DNA of 64,000 bases from Oceanicaulis sp. HTCC2633 (lineage in GTDB: Bacteria > Pseudomonadota > Alphaproteobacteria > Caulobacterales > Maricaulaceae), in contig NZ_CH672428.1 of the NCBI RefSeq assembly GCF_000152745.1, positions 2,447,425-2,511,424 of the forward strand. Direction: 5' to 3'. The notes beneath the pieces were generated by a model. It was given only the letters and a program-made list of their open reading frames with translations, was not told the origin of the DNA and did no database searches. Below, one piece after another: positions 26,602 to 36,114 of this stretch (positions within the stretch are counted from its first letter, which is position 1; every line of letters begins with the position of its first letter). A program made the position numbers and the translations under genes.

Positions 26602-27909
26602 CTAGCGCACGCTGTCATCAGCGCCGGGCAAATGGACCAGTTCGGTCTGCTCGGCGACCGGTTGCTCGGCCCGGGCGAAGCCGAGCGCCTCGCCGATATT
26701 GGGCAGGTGGCCTGTGGCCAGGAAGGGCAGGCCCAGAGCCATGACGACCGAGATGACGAGGCCGATGAAGGCGCGGATGATGTCGGTCAGCACGTCAAAC
26801 GCCGCATCCTTGATGCCGCGCAGCTTCGCGACCACGGAGATGGCGAGCTCGCGACCGGCCAGCAGCCCCAGGAACACCCAGGTGGTGCTCATCGGGATGT
26901 CGTTGATCTCCTTGAAGTACATCAGGATCACGCCGAAGGCGAAGTCGACGACGGTGGCCGCGCGCACGTCCACGGTGTTGGTCTTGGACAGGACGATCTT
27001 CTGGATCTCGCCGCCGCGCGCCGCAAAGATCAGCGCATGCAGGCCCAGCATCAGAAGGGTGGAGAAGATCAGCAGGCCGATCGAGAAGGTGACTGTGACG
27101 TCGCCGGTGACCGGATCAACCACGGTCTCGCGCGGCAGATAGACGAAGATGTTCGCCAGATCCTGCATCAGCCATTGCGACCAGAGGAAACCCGTCGACA
27201 GCCATTGCAGCACATACCAGGTGTTGAACCGGTGCGTGGCGAACGCAACGACGGCGCTGGCGACAATGACGATGCCCGTCGCGACCCAGTTGGCCTGGGA
27301 CAGGTCCGGCAGGACCGGGCCGTTGACCAGCAGGTAGACCAGCAGCGCCGTCAGGCCGCCCACCATCGGGATGTGCCAGTTGGGCGTGCCATGGTCTTCC
27401 ACATCGGTGTTGAAGACCCAGGTTTCGAACATGCGCGAGATCAGGATGAACAGCACCATGCCCGCGCCGAAGGCGACCAGATAGCCGATCACCGACTTGA
27501 TCATCATGCTGCCCAGAACGCCGGCCGTGGCCGAGCCGCCGGTCAGGGTGAAGATGGTGAGCACGAGGAAGGTGGTGGAGACCGGAATGCCGAAGCGGGT
27601 CAGGATCAGGAGAACCAGAGGCGGCAGCACATGCCACCAATGAATGCCGGTTTCGGGATAGGGAATGCGGTTCAGGCGACCAAAGGCGATATCGCCGTGA
27701 TTGCCGAAATATCCGTAGAGCATGACGGCGACGATGATGCTGGCTGCGAACGCCCACAAGACCAGCCAGTGCCGTTTGGAGTTGGACGCCAGGAACGTCC
27801 CGAGGGTCTGGATCACGTCGTTCGCCACAATGGCGTACGCAGCGAACATGAAGCCTATCAGCCCGAAGAGCGGGACGCCGAAAATGCCCAGCTGCCCAAG
27901 ATCCGCCAT
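26602..27909 (-). CDS. Inorganic phosphate transporter, PiT/PHO4 family
   Basis: About 435 residues, nearly all membrane helices. It carries the duplicated PiT signature: ANDVIQTLGTF near the N-terminus plus GIPVSTTFLVLT, and a second, looser copy (PMSTTWVFLGLLAGRE) in the C-terminal half. PiT proteins are low-affinity phosphate:cation symporters. The frame extends to a TTG at 28026, but ATG 27909, preceded by AGGA at 9-nt spacing, starts the hydrophobic conserved part. It is divergent from the tetR gene and shares the 276-bp gap that holds the duplicated operator. No PhoU-like gene is adjacent. Other ions cannot be excluded. Confidence 0.85.
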   Translation of the reverse strand: MADLGQLGIFGVPLFGLIGFMFAAYAIVANDVIQTLGTFLASNSKRHWLVLWAFAASIIVAVMLYGYFGNHGDIAFGRLNRIPYPETGIHWWHVLPPLVLLILTRFGIPVSTTFLVLTIFTLTGGSATAGVLGSMMIKSVIGYLVAFGAGMVLFILISRMFETWVFNTDVEDHGTPNWHIPMVGGLTALLVYLLVNGPVLPDLSQANWVATGIVIVASAVVAFATHRFNTWYVLQWLSTGFLWSQWLMQDLANIFVYLPRETVVDPVTGDVTVTFSIGLLIFSTLLMLGLHALIFAARGGEIQKIVLSKTNTVDVRAATVVDFAFGVILMYFKEINDIPMSTTWVFLGLLAGRELAISVVAKLRGIKDAAFDVLTDIIRAFIGLVISVVMALGLPFLATGHLPNIGEALGFARAEQPVAEQTELVHLPGADDSVR

Positions 27910-28107
27910 GAGATCATATCCTAATTGTTCGGCCTCTGACGGAGCGTAAGCCCGTCGCGCGCCTCCCGATAGCAAGGGCGAGGCGAGCCGGGAAGTCAAA
28001 GGATCGGTTGGAGCCGCCTTTTTCAAGATTCTGTCACATCAAGACACCTCCAGACAGGTCGGGAGCACGCGCAGAAGGTGTTTGGCGCTCGTGTGTAACA
28101 TTATGTG

Positions 28108-28151
28108 TACCGTCTGGACGGTTTGGCTCTTGTAAAACCGTCCAGACGGTA
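28108..28151. promoter_or_regulatory. Duplicated palindromic operator for the TetR regulator
   Basis: Two 17-bp sites, 28108-28124 and 28135-28151, are exact reverse complements of each other (TACCGTCTGGACGGTTT). Each core (ACCGTC-2-GACGGT) is itself a perfect 6-bp inverted repeat. Core centres are 28 bp apart. They lie 35-78 bases upstream of the tetR start and also upstream of the divergent phosphate permease, so two TetR dimers could control both directions. Confidence 0.85.
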
Positions 28152-28185
28152 TAGATGCAGTGCAGCAAAATGTCTTGTCCTGCCC

Positions 28186-28770
28186 ATGGAGCACCGGTTG
28201 AAGCCTGAAATTCCCAACCCGGAAGCGACCGAAAAGGTCAGCACGTCCGACCTGATTCTGGACGCGGCCGAGCGCGTGGTCGCGCGTGACGGCGCGCATC
28301 TGACGATTGACGCGGTGGTCAAGGAAAGCGGGTTTTCAAAGGGCGGGGTGCTCTACAACTTCCCGTCAAAGGTCGCGCTGATCGAAGGCATGATCAAACG
28401 CATGACCGGGCGTTTCCTCGCCCGTCATGAAGAGGCGAAGGCGCGCGCCCTTTCGGACAATGCGCCTGTACTGCCCGCCATGCTGTGCGCCTTCTTCGAC
28501 GACAAGCATGTGGACCGGCAGGTCTATATGGGCCTGCTGGCCGCGCTGGCCGAGAATCCCGAGCTGATCGAGCCTGTGCGTCAGGTGCATGTTCAGATGC
28601 GTGACGACATGCTGGCGCACGCCACCGACCCGGTTCTGGGCCGGATTGCGCTTCTGGCCTCTGACGGCTTGCACTTTGCCGAAATTCTCGGACTTGAAAC
28701 CTGTTCGCCTGATGAGCGCAGGGCCATAGAAGCCCGCCTCGTCGCCCTTGTGACGGAGTCTCCCCAATGA
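28186..28770 (+). CDS. TetR-family transcriptional regulator
   Basis: About 194 residues. The N-terminal TetR helix-turn-helix spans LILDAAERVVARDGAHLTIDAVVKESGFSKG and the YNFPSK motif, here with Asn for the usual His or Tyr; the all-helical ligand domain follows. It overlaps the efflux adaptor gene by ATGA and sits behind a double palindromic operator, so it most likely represses itself and the downstream pump, responding to a pump substrate. Start: ATG 28186 has little ribosome site; TTG 28198 in frame lies 6 nt after GGAG and may be the true start. The frame is open back to 28105, but that part crosses the operator. Confidence 0.9.
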   Translation: MEHRLKPEIPNPEATEKVSTSDLILDAAERVVARDGAHLTIDAVVKESGFSKGGVLYNFPSKVALIEGMIKRMTGRFLARHEEAKARALSDNAPVLPAMLCAFFDDKHVDRQVYMGLLAALAENPELIEPVRQVHVQMRDDMLAHATDPVLGRIALLASDGLHFAEILGLETCSPDERRAIEARLVALVTESPQ

Positions 28771-29831
28771 TTGCCCGTTCCGTACTCCTCACCGCCTGCG
28801 CCATCGGCGTTCTGGCGGCCTGTTCTCCGGCCGAGCCAGAAGAGCAGGCGCCGCCGCGGGCGGCGCGCATCGAGGCGGTCGAAGCTGCAGCAACCTCGAA
28901 CCAGAGAGAATTCGTGGGGCGCGTCGAAGCGCGCCTTACGGTCGATCTGTCCTTCCAGGTGGGCGGGCGGCTCGCCGAGTTCCCTGTGTTCGAAGGCGAG
29001 CTGATCCAGCAGGGCGCGATGGTGGCCCGTCTGGAGACGCAGGACTTCGAACGCGCTCGTCGCGAAGCGCAGGTGCAGCTTCAGCAGGCGCGGCAGAATC
29101 TGGATCGCCAGAGCACGCTCAACGAACGCGGCATTGCGTCTGACGCGGCTCTGGAAGACGCCCAGACCGCCTATGATCTGCGGGCCGTGGCGCTCGACAA
29201 TGCGCGCCAGAATCTGGAGTACGCGACGATCTCGGCGCCGTTTGACGGCCTGATCAGTCGCCGTCTGGTGGACAATTACACCACGGTCTCCCCGGGGCAG
29301 CCGGTGGTGCGGATCCAGGACATCAGCGAGTTGCGGGTCGCCATCCAGGTGCCCGAAAGCCTGATCGCCCAGGTCGATCGTGAAGACAAGCCCGACATGA
29401 TTGCGCGCTTCCCCTTCCTGCCCGATCAGAGCTTCACGCTGGAGTATCGCGAGCTGGTGGCCGAACCGGATCAGGCGTCCCAGACCTATACGGCGCTGTT
29501 CGCCCTGCCGGACAATCTGCCCGCCAACATCCTGCCGGGCATGACGGCGTCGGTGACCGTGAACCTGCCCCAGACCGTGTCCGCCAACCAGCAGGGCGTT
29601 GTCGCCCCGCTGTCTGCGCTCAGCTCCAATCCGGACGGCTCTTTCTCGGTCTGGATCTATGACGGGACGACGGGCGCCGTCAGCCGTCGCGATGTCCTGG
29701 CCGGCCCCATCGAGGGCGGGCAGGTGGTGATCCATTCAGGGCTCGAGCCCGGAGAGGAAATTGTCACCGCCGGCGTGACCGCCCTGCATGAGGGCATGCT
29801 CGTTCGCCCCATCAATTCCAGCAATCGCTGA
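28767..29831 (+). CDS. RND efflux periplasmic adaptor, lipoprotein
   Basis: 354 residues. A lipoprotein signal with lipobox LAAC (Cys19) is followed by HlyD/AcrA-family domains: a beta-sandwich half (VDLSFQVGGRLAEFPV), a helical hairpin (about 95-140) and the second sandwich half (ATISAPFDGLISRR), then beta-barrel. It forms the middle operon gene, overlapping tetR by 4 nt and lying 25 nt before the permease. It should be lipid-anchored to the inner-membrane periplasmic face and bridge the pump to a TolC-like channel encoded elsewhere. Confidence 0.92.
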   Translation: MIARSVLLTACAIGVLAACSPAEPEEQAPPRAARIEAVEAAATSNQREFVGRVEARLTVDLSFQVGGRLAEFPVFEGELIQQGAMVARLETQDFERARREAQVQLQQARQNLDRQSTLNERGIASDAALEDAQTAYDLRAVALDNARQNLEYATISAPFDGLISRRLVDNYTTVSPGQPVVRIQDISELRVAIQVPESLIAQVDREDKPDMIARFPFLPDQSFTLEYRELVAEPDQASQTYTALFALPDNLPANILPGMTASVTVNLPQTVSANQQGVVAPLSALSSNPDGSFSVWIYDGTTGAVSRRDVLAGPIEGGQVVIHSGLEPGEEIVTAGVTALHEGMLVRPINSSNR

Positions 29832-29856
29832 CTGATCGGGTCCGGGAGCGACAGTC

Positions 29857-32800
29857 ATGAGCAAGAGCGCACAGTCTGAAACGGGCGGCCGGTTCAACCT
29901 GGCCCGCCTATCCATCGAACGCCCGGTCCTGACCTGGCTGGTGATCCTGTTCTGCCTGTTTGGCGGAATACAGGGCTTCACATCGGTGGGACGTCTGGAA
30001 GACCCCGCCTTCACCATCAAGGAAGCCATTGTGGTCACGCCGTATCCCGGCGCCACGGCGGAAGAGGTGGAGGACGAGGTCACCGAACGGCTCGAGACGG
30101 CCATCCAGCAGATGAGCCAGCTGGACGAGGTGTTCTCCGAAAGCTCGCCCGGCGTCAGTGAAATTCACGTGCGCATGCGCGACGAATTTGATGGCACGGA
30201 GCTGCCGCAGGTCTGGGACGAGTTGCGCAAGCGGATCCGCGACGCCGCCAGCTCGCTGCCGCCGGGTGTCGGGGAGTCCGTGGTGCTCGATGATTTCGGT
30301 GATGTCTACGGCATTCTGTATGCCGTGGTGGCGCCGGGATATACGGACCGCGAGATCCGCGACATCGCCGATGATCTGCGTCGCGAGCTTCTGGTCGTGG
30401 ACGGGGTGTCCAAGGTCCAGGTCTCCGGCGTCCCCGAAGAGCGCATCTATATCGAGATTTCCCAAGAGGATCTGGCGCGTCTGGGCCTGCCGGTGGAAGC
30501 GGTGCTGTCCACACTGTCCAACGAGAACGCCGTGGTGTCCGCGGGCGAGGCGCCGTCGGGCGACCGCTTGCTGCGGATCGAGATGCCCCAGTCCATCGGC
30601 GGGGTGCAGTCGATCGAGAACCTTCTGATCTCGCCGCGCGATTCAGGTCAGACCCTGCGCCTGTCCGATATCGCCAATGTCACCCGGGCGCCGGTCGAAC
30701 GCGCAGACGTCTACATCTACCATAATGGCGAACCCGCCTTCACGCTGGGCGTGTCCGGGTTGGCGGACGCCAATATCGTCGATGTGGGCGAAGCGGTCGA
30801 AGCCCGTCTGGCCGAGCTCGAGCAGGACCTGCCGGTCGGGGTCGAGCTCAAACCGATCTATGAGCAGCACACTGTCGTCGCCGAGGCCACCAACGGCTTC
30901 CTCGTCAATCTCGCCCTGTCGGTCGGCATCGTGATCGGCGTGCTGTGCCTGTTCATGGGCTGGCGGGCCGGCGTGACCGTCGGTGTCGTGCTGCTCCTGA
31001 CGGTGCTCGGCACGCTGTTCTTCATGAACGCCTTTGACATCACCATGCAGCGCATCTCGCTGGGCGCGCTGATCATCGCCATGGGGATGCTGGTGGATAA
31101 CGCCATCGTTGTGACCGAAGGCATTCAGGTCTCCGTCCAGCGCGGCGAGGACCGGATGAAGGCCGCCGAGGATGCGGTCTCCTCCACCAAATGGCCGCTT
31201 CTGGGCGCGACGATCATCGGCATCATGGCGTTCTCTGGGATCGGGCTGTCCCCGGACTCCACGGGCGAGTTCCTGTTCTCGCTCTTCGCCGTGATCGGCA
31301 TATCATTGATGCTGAGCTGGATCCTCGCCATCACGGTCGCCCCGATGATCGCCTATCACCTGTTCAAGGGCGAGAAGGCCGACCCGGACGCCGACCCCCA
31401 TGATCGCGGCATGTATGGCGTCTACCGGAACATGCTGGTCCTGGCGCTCCGGCACCGCATCGCCACGGTCGCGGCGCTGGTGGTGATCTTCATCGGCTCA
31501 ATCTATGGCTTTGGCTTTGTGCGCCAGGCGTTCTTCCCCAACTCCAACACGCCCATGTTCTATGTGAACATGACCATGCCCCAGGGCGCGGACATCCTGG
31601 ACACCGATGAGGTGATCCGCGATGTGGCCCGGTTCGCCGGCGAGCAGGAGCATGCCCGGTCTGTTGACGCCTTTGTGGGCCGCGGCGCTACGCGCTTCAT
31701 GCTCACCTATGCCAGCGAACAGCCCAATCCGGCCTATGGTCAGCTGATTGTCCAGACCCGGACGCTGGATGAGATTCCGCCTCTGGCGGACGCCATCCTG
31801 GCCTATGTCAGCGACACCTATCCACAGCTCGAGGCGCGATCCGAGCGCATTGTCTTCGGTCCGCCCTCGGGCGCGCAGCTGGAAGCGCGCTTCATGGGGC
31901 CGGACGCCGAAGTGCTGCGCACGCTGGCCGAAGAAGCCATGCGCCGTCTCAACGAGGCGGGCGAGTTCCGCGATCTGCGCACCGACTGGCGCAATCGCGA
32001 GCTGGTGCTTGTGCCCCAGATCCTGCCCGAGCGCGCCCGCACCATCGGCGTGACTCGCGGCGATGTCGCCGAGGCCCTGAGCTACGCCACATCCGGGTCG
32101 CGCGTGGGCGTGTTCCGGGAGGGTGATCTTCTGATCCCCATTATCGCCCGGGCGCCGGAGGCTGAACGCGCCACGCCGGACAGCCTGACGGACCGTCTGA
32201 TCTGGAGCCCGTCGCAGAACGCCTATGTGCCGATCAGCCAGGTGGTGAGCGGGTTCGAGCTTGAAGCGCATGAAAGCCTGATCCAGCGCCGCAACCGGGT
32301 GCGCACCCTGACCGTGCAGGGCAATCCGGGATCGGACGAGACTACCGCGGCCTCCGCCTTCCCGCGCTTCGCCGAGATCGTCAGCCAGATCGATCTGCCC
32401 CATGGCTACACTCTGGAATGGGGCGGGGAGCACGAAGCCTCGAGCGAAGCCAATGAATCCCTGGGCGGCGTGCTGCCCCTGAGCTTCCTGGTGATGCTGG
32501 TGACGAGCTTCCTCTTGTTCCAGAGCGTGCGTCAGCCGCTGATCATCTGGCTGATCGTGCCGATGTCGATCTGCGGCGTCTCGATGGGGCTTCTGGCGAC
32601 CGGTGTGGCCTTCTCCTTCACCGCGCTTCTGGGGCTGTTGTCGCTCTCGGGCATGCTGATCAAGAACGCCATCGTTCTCGTGGACGAGGTGGATCAGCGC
32701 ATCAACAAGGGCCAGGCCCGGTTTGACGCCATGGTGAAGGGCTCGGTCAGTCGCTTGCGGCCGGTGCTGCTGGCGGCGGGGACGACGATCCTCGGCATGA

Positions 32801-32958
32801 CGCCGCTGATCTTTGACGCCTTCTTCCAGGGCATGGCGGTGACCATCATTTGCGGACTCGCCTTCGCCACCGTGCTGACCATGATCGCAACGCCGGTCTT
32901 TTACGCCCTGTTCTTCCGCATCAAACCGGACGAGGTCGAGGGCAAGGCTGCGGCCTAG
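29857..32958 (+). CDS. RND efflux permease
   Basis: A 1033-residue RND transporter with the classic 12-helix, two-porter-loop layout. It begins with LARLSIERPVLTWLVILFCL and RLEDPAF-VTPYPGA, the signature of a subgroup distinct from the first pump (21990). TM4 reads GMLVDNAIVVTEG, so the second aspartate of the AcrB proton-relay pair is Asn while the first is kept, suggesting a single-Asp relay. The operon tetR-adaptor-permease implies ligand-induced drug or toxic-compound export. It ends in a CTAG shared with the convergent glycosyltransferase gene. Confidence 0.93.
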   Translation: MSKSAQSETGGRFNLARLSIERPVLTWLVILFCLFGGIQGFTSVGRLEDPAFTIKEAIVVTPYPGATAEEVEDEVTERLETAIQQMSQLDEVFSESSPGVSEIHVRMRDEFDGTELPQVWDELRKRIRDAASSLPPGVGESVVLDDFGDVYGILYAVVAPGYTDREIRDIADDLRRELLVVDGVSKVQVSGVPEERIYIEISQEDLARLGLPVEAVLSTLSNENAVVSAGEAPSGDRLLRIEMPQSIGGVQSIENLLISPRDSGQTLRLSDIANVTRAPVERADVYIYHNGEPAFTLGVSGLADANIVDVGEAVEARLAELEQDLPVGVELKPIYEQHTVVAEATNGFLVNLALSVGIVIGVLCLFMGWRAGVTVGVVLLLTVLGTLFFMNAFDITMQRISLGALIIAMGMLVDNAIVVTEGIQVSVQRGEDRMKAAEDAVSSTKWPLLGATIIGIMAFSGIGLSPDSTGEFLFSLFAVIGISLMLSWILAITVAPMIAYHLFKGEKADPDADPHDRGMYGVYRNMLVLALRHRIATVAALVVIFIGSIYGFGFVRQAFFPNSNTPMFYVNMTMPQGADILDTDEVIRDVARFAGEQEHARSVDAFVGRGATRFMLTYASEQPNPAYGQLIVQTRTLDEIPPLADAILAYVSDTYPQLEARSERIVFGPPSGAQLEARFMGPDAEVLRTLAEEAMRRLNEAGEFRDLRTDWRNRELVLVPQILPERARTIGVTRGDVAEALSYATSGSRVGVFREGDLLIPIIARAPEAERATPDSLTDRLIWSPSQNAYVPISQVVSGFELEAHESLIQRRNRVRTLTVQGNPGSDETTAASAFPRFAEIVSQIDLPHGYTLEWGGEHEASSEANESLGGVLPLSFLVMLVTSFLLFQSVRQPLIIWLIVPMSICGVSMGLLATGVAFSFTALLGLLSLSGMLIKNAIVLVDEVDQRINKGQARFDAMVKGSVSRLRPVLLAAGTTILGMTPLIFDAFFQGMAVTIICGLAFATVLTMIATPVFYALFFRIKPDEVEGKAAA

Positions 32959-34748
32959 CTGGCGAAGGGCGGTTTCTGACGGGGCTTGGGCGCGTCAAAG
33001 GCGCGCTCAGCCGCCCTGTCGGGATAGATCAGAGAAAGCGTCGAGCCGAGCGTGTAGTACGAGCGCAGGAAGCGGAAACCCATGTAGAGCGGCAGGATCG
33101 GAATGAGATCGAGTCGTCGCCACAGGATCAGCACGAACAGCGCCAGCACGAACGGCATGCCTATGATCACCGCGATCACCGTGGCGAAGCCGGGATGGCC
33201 GTAGACGCCGCCGAACAGGAAGAAGACCACGAGGCCGTAGATCAGAAGCGGCGTCATCATCGCCCGCCGCGCGCCGTTCAGGAGGGTGAAGGGCAGGGAG
33301 ACATTGCCGATCACCGAGCCCTGACGGAACAGCACGTCCCGGTTATGCGCCGTCACATGATAAAGCGAACGGAACCAGCGCGTGCGCTGTTCACGCAGGA
33401 AGGCCAGGGAATCGGGAGTCTCGGTGTAGAATTTCGCCTTGGGGTCCGCGACCATCCGATAGCCCAGAGACGCCATGCGCAGCGTGATGTCGGTGTCCTC
33501 GCCATTCATGCCTTCGGTGAAACCGCCCGCCTCGTCCAGGGCGGACTTGCGGTAGATCACGAACATGCCGGGCAGGCCGAAGACGCCGCCAAACGCGCCA
33601 AAGCCGACCTGCACAAATCCATGGCGCAGCAGCACCTCGATGGCGCGCACCTTTGAGAGCAGGCCTTCGCCTTCATGGGGCAGGGGCAAGCCGCCCACGC
33701 CGCCAACCTTGTTGCTGGCGAAATGGCGCATGGCGACTTTCAGGGCGTCGCGTCCAATGACGGTGTCGGCGTCGATCCGGACCACAAAGCCTTCCTCGAT
33801 CAGGTCGAGACCGCGGTTCAGCGCCCGGGCCTTGCCGGGCACGGTGCTGGCGTCTACCCGCCAGCCGGCCAGATGCTCACATTTCGCCAGCGTGTTCTCG
33901 GCCAGTTGCGCGGTGTCGTCGCTGGAGCAGTTCTCCATCACGATCACCCGCACATCGCCTTTATAGCGCGCCGCGGCGGCGTCCACGGCCAGCAGCGTTT
34001 CGCGGATCTGGTGCGCTTCATTATGGGCGGGGATCATCACGGCGACAGGCGGCGCGAAGGCGCGCCGGCGCGAAACCTGATTGCGGAACCAGCCGATCAG
34101 CGCAAGCTGAACCCCCATTACTTGCTGGGCGAGGAACACCCCCGGGCCCATCCCGCCCAGAAGCGCGATGGAGCGTAGATACTCTGCTTCGGGGGCGTAC
34201 ACGGTGGAGACCAGTACGGCCGTTAGTGCGGCGATGGCGCCTGTCACGAACAGGATGGCGTATTCGTGCAGTTTGCCGCCACGCAGGACGGGCGTGCCCG
34301 AGGCGATGGGCAGACGGGCCTGGCTGATCAGCGTGTGCGGGAAGATCACAAGTCCGGCCATGCCGACAAGAAATTGCTGGAAATGCACCGGCCAGACTGC
34401 GCTCGCGCCTCTCCAGCTCGCCCAGGCGGCCAGGTCCACCAGCACGCAGGCCAGGGCGAATTTCACTACGAAGCTGAACAGCAGGACCGTGCGCTTGCCC
34501 GCCGAGCCGTGGGCGAACAGCGCATAGGTGAGAAAGAAGCTCAGAAGGAAGGTGCGGACCGGCAGAACCGCATTCATCCGGTCAGCCGTAAAGCCGACAA
34601 AATCTCGCGGTACGTCCAGGTCGAGCGTGGCGCGCGCCAGTTCCGGCAGCGCCAGCAGGATGATCGCGAAAAAGGTGAAGGTGACGAGCGCGACATCCTG
34701 CACCCATCTCGGTCGGGCGATCGATACGCCCGCTGGGGCGGAATCCAC
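32955..34748 (-). CDS. Membrane glycosyltransferase family 2 (polysaccharide-synthase type)
   Basis: 597 residues. Several N-terminal membrane helices (to about 235) precede a cytosolic GT-A domain with VMIPAHNEAHQIRETLL, RIDADTVI (the DxD), GMNGEDTD (catalytic-base region) and the QRTRW motif of processive synthases such as cellulose and hyaluronan synthase. A C-terminal set of helices (about 475-575) follows. It should polymerise a nucleotide-sugar-derived glycan at the inner membrane. There is no PilZ domain. It is divergent from the beta-barrel and BcsB-like genes across a 283-bp gap containing a CtrA box; together they suggest a polysaccharide synthesis and export system. The polymer is unknown. 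Confidence 0.88.
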   Translation of the reverse strand: MDSAPAGVSIARPRWVQDVALVTFTFFAIILLALPELARATLDLDVPRDFVGFTADRMNAVLPVRTFLLSFFLTYALFAHGSAGKRTVLLFSFVVKFALACVLVDLAAWASWRGASAVWPVHFQQFLVGMAGLVIFPHTLISQARLPIASGTPVLRGGKLHEYAILFVTGAIAALTAVLVSTVYAPEAEYLRSIALLGGMGPGVFLAQQVMGVQLALIGWFRNQVSRRRAFAPPVAVMIPAHNEAHQIRETLLAVDAAAARYKGDVRVIVMENCSSDDTAQLAENTLAKCEHLAGWRVDASTVPGKARALNRGLDLIEEGFVVRIDADTVIGRDALKVAMRHFASNKVGGVGGLPLPHEGEGLLSKVRAIEVLLRHGFVQVGFGAFGGVFGLPGMFVIYRKSALDEAGGFTEGMNGEDTDITLRMASLGYRMVADPKAKFYTETPDSLAFLREQRTRWFRSLYHVTAHNRDVLFRQGSVIGNVSLPFTLLNGARRAMMTPLLIYGLVVFFLFGGVYGHPGFATVIAVIIGMPFVLALFVLILWRRLDLIPILPLYMGFRFLRSYYTLGSTLSLIYPDRAAERAFDAPKPRQKPPFAS

Positions 34749-34958
34749 GGATCTGAAAAAATCGGCGGTGCGCCCCTGATCATCGAGGCGGGATGTCCCC
34801 GTGTCCCGTTTCCGGACGGAATCCGCAGGCGCATCAGCGGCATAGGGCTTGCCTGTGCGGGTGCGAAGCGCGGGGTCTGTGTCCTTGAGCGTGGGCGCGA
34901 CGCCTTACCGCTTCATGACGCGTTCAGGTTCGCCCGCGTACTGGTTTAACTGTCAGAC

Positions 34959-34973
34959 TTAACGAAGCATTAA
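34959..34973. promoter_or_regulatory. CtrA-type binding site (TTAA-N7-TTAA)
   Basis: TTAA at 34959-34962 and at 34970-34973 are separated by exactly 7 bases, the consensus for the alphaproteobacterial cell-cycle regulator CtrA. A third TTAA (34946-34949) precedes them. The site is 59 bases before the start of the beta-barrel gene and lies in the intergenic region shared with the divergent glycosyltransferase. The rest of this 283-bp gap shows no gene. Confidence 0.7.
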
Positions 34974-35031
34974 AGTCTGGTTTTCGGAAGGGCAATTCAT
35001 CTGCCTTCGCAGATGGGTCAAGGGTGGGACG

Positions 35032-35967
35032 ATGAACGACTCCATGCGCACCTGCATTTTTGCTGTGGGACTGGCTGCGACCGCAGGTGTGGGCGCGGCC
35101 CAGGCGGACGGCCGGTTCGAGCTGCAATCCACCAACATGGTGACCCGATCCGATCCGTTTTCTGCGGATGAAGAACTGACCGCACTGGGCGCTGGGGTGT
35201 TCGATCTTGAGACAGGCTGGGATTCCAACACCTGGGTCCGCCGCGTCCAGCCTCTGTCCGGGCGTCAGGTCTTGCGCTTTGAGGGCCAGCTGCGCCTGCG
35301 AGGTTACCCGGACCGGGACGAACTCAACTCGGTGCTGGTGACGCCGCGCCTGCAATACTGGAACACGACCGCCGACAACCGGCTGCAACTGCGCCTGTCG
35401 GCGGGTTGCAGCGCCCTGAGCCGGGATGGCGACGCACACTGGACCCGTCCGGAAGCGGAGGCCCAGCTGCGCTATCGTCCCGAAGGCGGACGCGCGCTTG
35501 AAACCGTATTCCGGGTGCGCGCCAATGCCTATGACTTTGAACGGGCGAACCTGCAGGGGCTCGACTCAGAGCGGGTCCGCATCGGGGTCGAACAGTTCTT
35601 CCGTCCCATGGATGAAGCGCTTGTCGTGCAGCTGTCGGCCTATTTCGAACAGGCCGATGCGGACGAGGATCGCTTCTCCTTTGATGAGACCCGCCTGCGC
35701 GGCGAAATCATCTGGAATATCGATGACGCCAGCTCTGCGGCTCTGCTCGCTGATTATCGCGACCGGGACTATGAGGCGGCCTTCTCGACCCAGGAACCCT
35801 TCGCGCGTGCGGATGAACGCTTCGAGGTCGAGGCGCGCTATGAGCGCAAGCTGACCGAGCGCGTGAACGCCTTTGTGGCGGCGGGCTATCTGGACAATCG
35901 CTCCAATATTCAGGCCCGCGATTATGACGGCGCGACCTTCCGCGCCGGCTTCTCGCTCAGTCTGTGA
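35032..35967 (+). CDS. Putative outer-membrane beta-barrel protein
   Basis: 311 residues. A likely signal peptide (MRTCIFAVGLAATAGVGAAQA, residues 5-25) is followed by alternating polar/hydrophobic strands with many Arg, Glu and Tyr, repeatedly ending in aromatic residues (LRFEGQLRLRGY, VLVTPRLQYWN, LRLSAGCSALS). A terminal FRAGFSLSL strand fits a BAM-inserted barrel. I do not recognise a named family. It lies downstream of a CtrA box and upstream of a BcsB-like gene, so export of the glycan made by the divergent GT2 enzyme is a plausible role, replacing the BcsC porin. That role is inference. Confidence 0.72.
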   Translation: MNDSMRTCIFAVGLAATAGVGAAQADGRFELQSTNMVTRSDPFSADEELTALGAGVFDLETGWDSNTWVRRVQPLSGRQVLRFEGQLRLRGYPDRDELNSVLVTPRLQYWNTTADNRLQLRLSAGCSALSRDGDAHWTRPEAEAQLRYRPEGGRALETVFRVRANAYDFERANLQGLDSERVRIGVEQFFRPMDEALVVQLSAYFEQADADEDRFSFDETRLRGEIIWNIDDASSAALLADYRDRDYEAAFSTQEPFARADERFEVEARYERKLTERVNAFVAAGYLDNRSNIQARDYDGATFRAGFSLSL

Positions 35968-36114
35968 GGGGCCGACACTCATGCTGATGGCCGAAACAAG
36001 ATCGACCGGACTGGCGAGAACGCCAGCTGGAACCGGAAGATATTCACCCTCAAACGCGACTGGCGCTGATGGATCAGCCTGCCTGCACGCGATTGAGACA
36101 AGGGCGGGTCCGAG

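Noticed and set aside
28031-28048. CTGTCAC half-site near the phosphate permease as a Pho box
   Set aside because: The second half (AGACACC) does not match, and the orientation is away from the permease gene.
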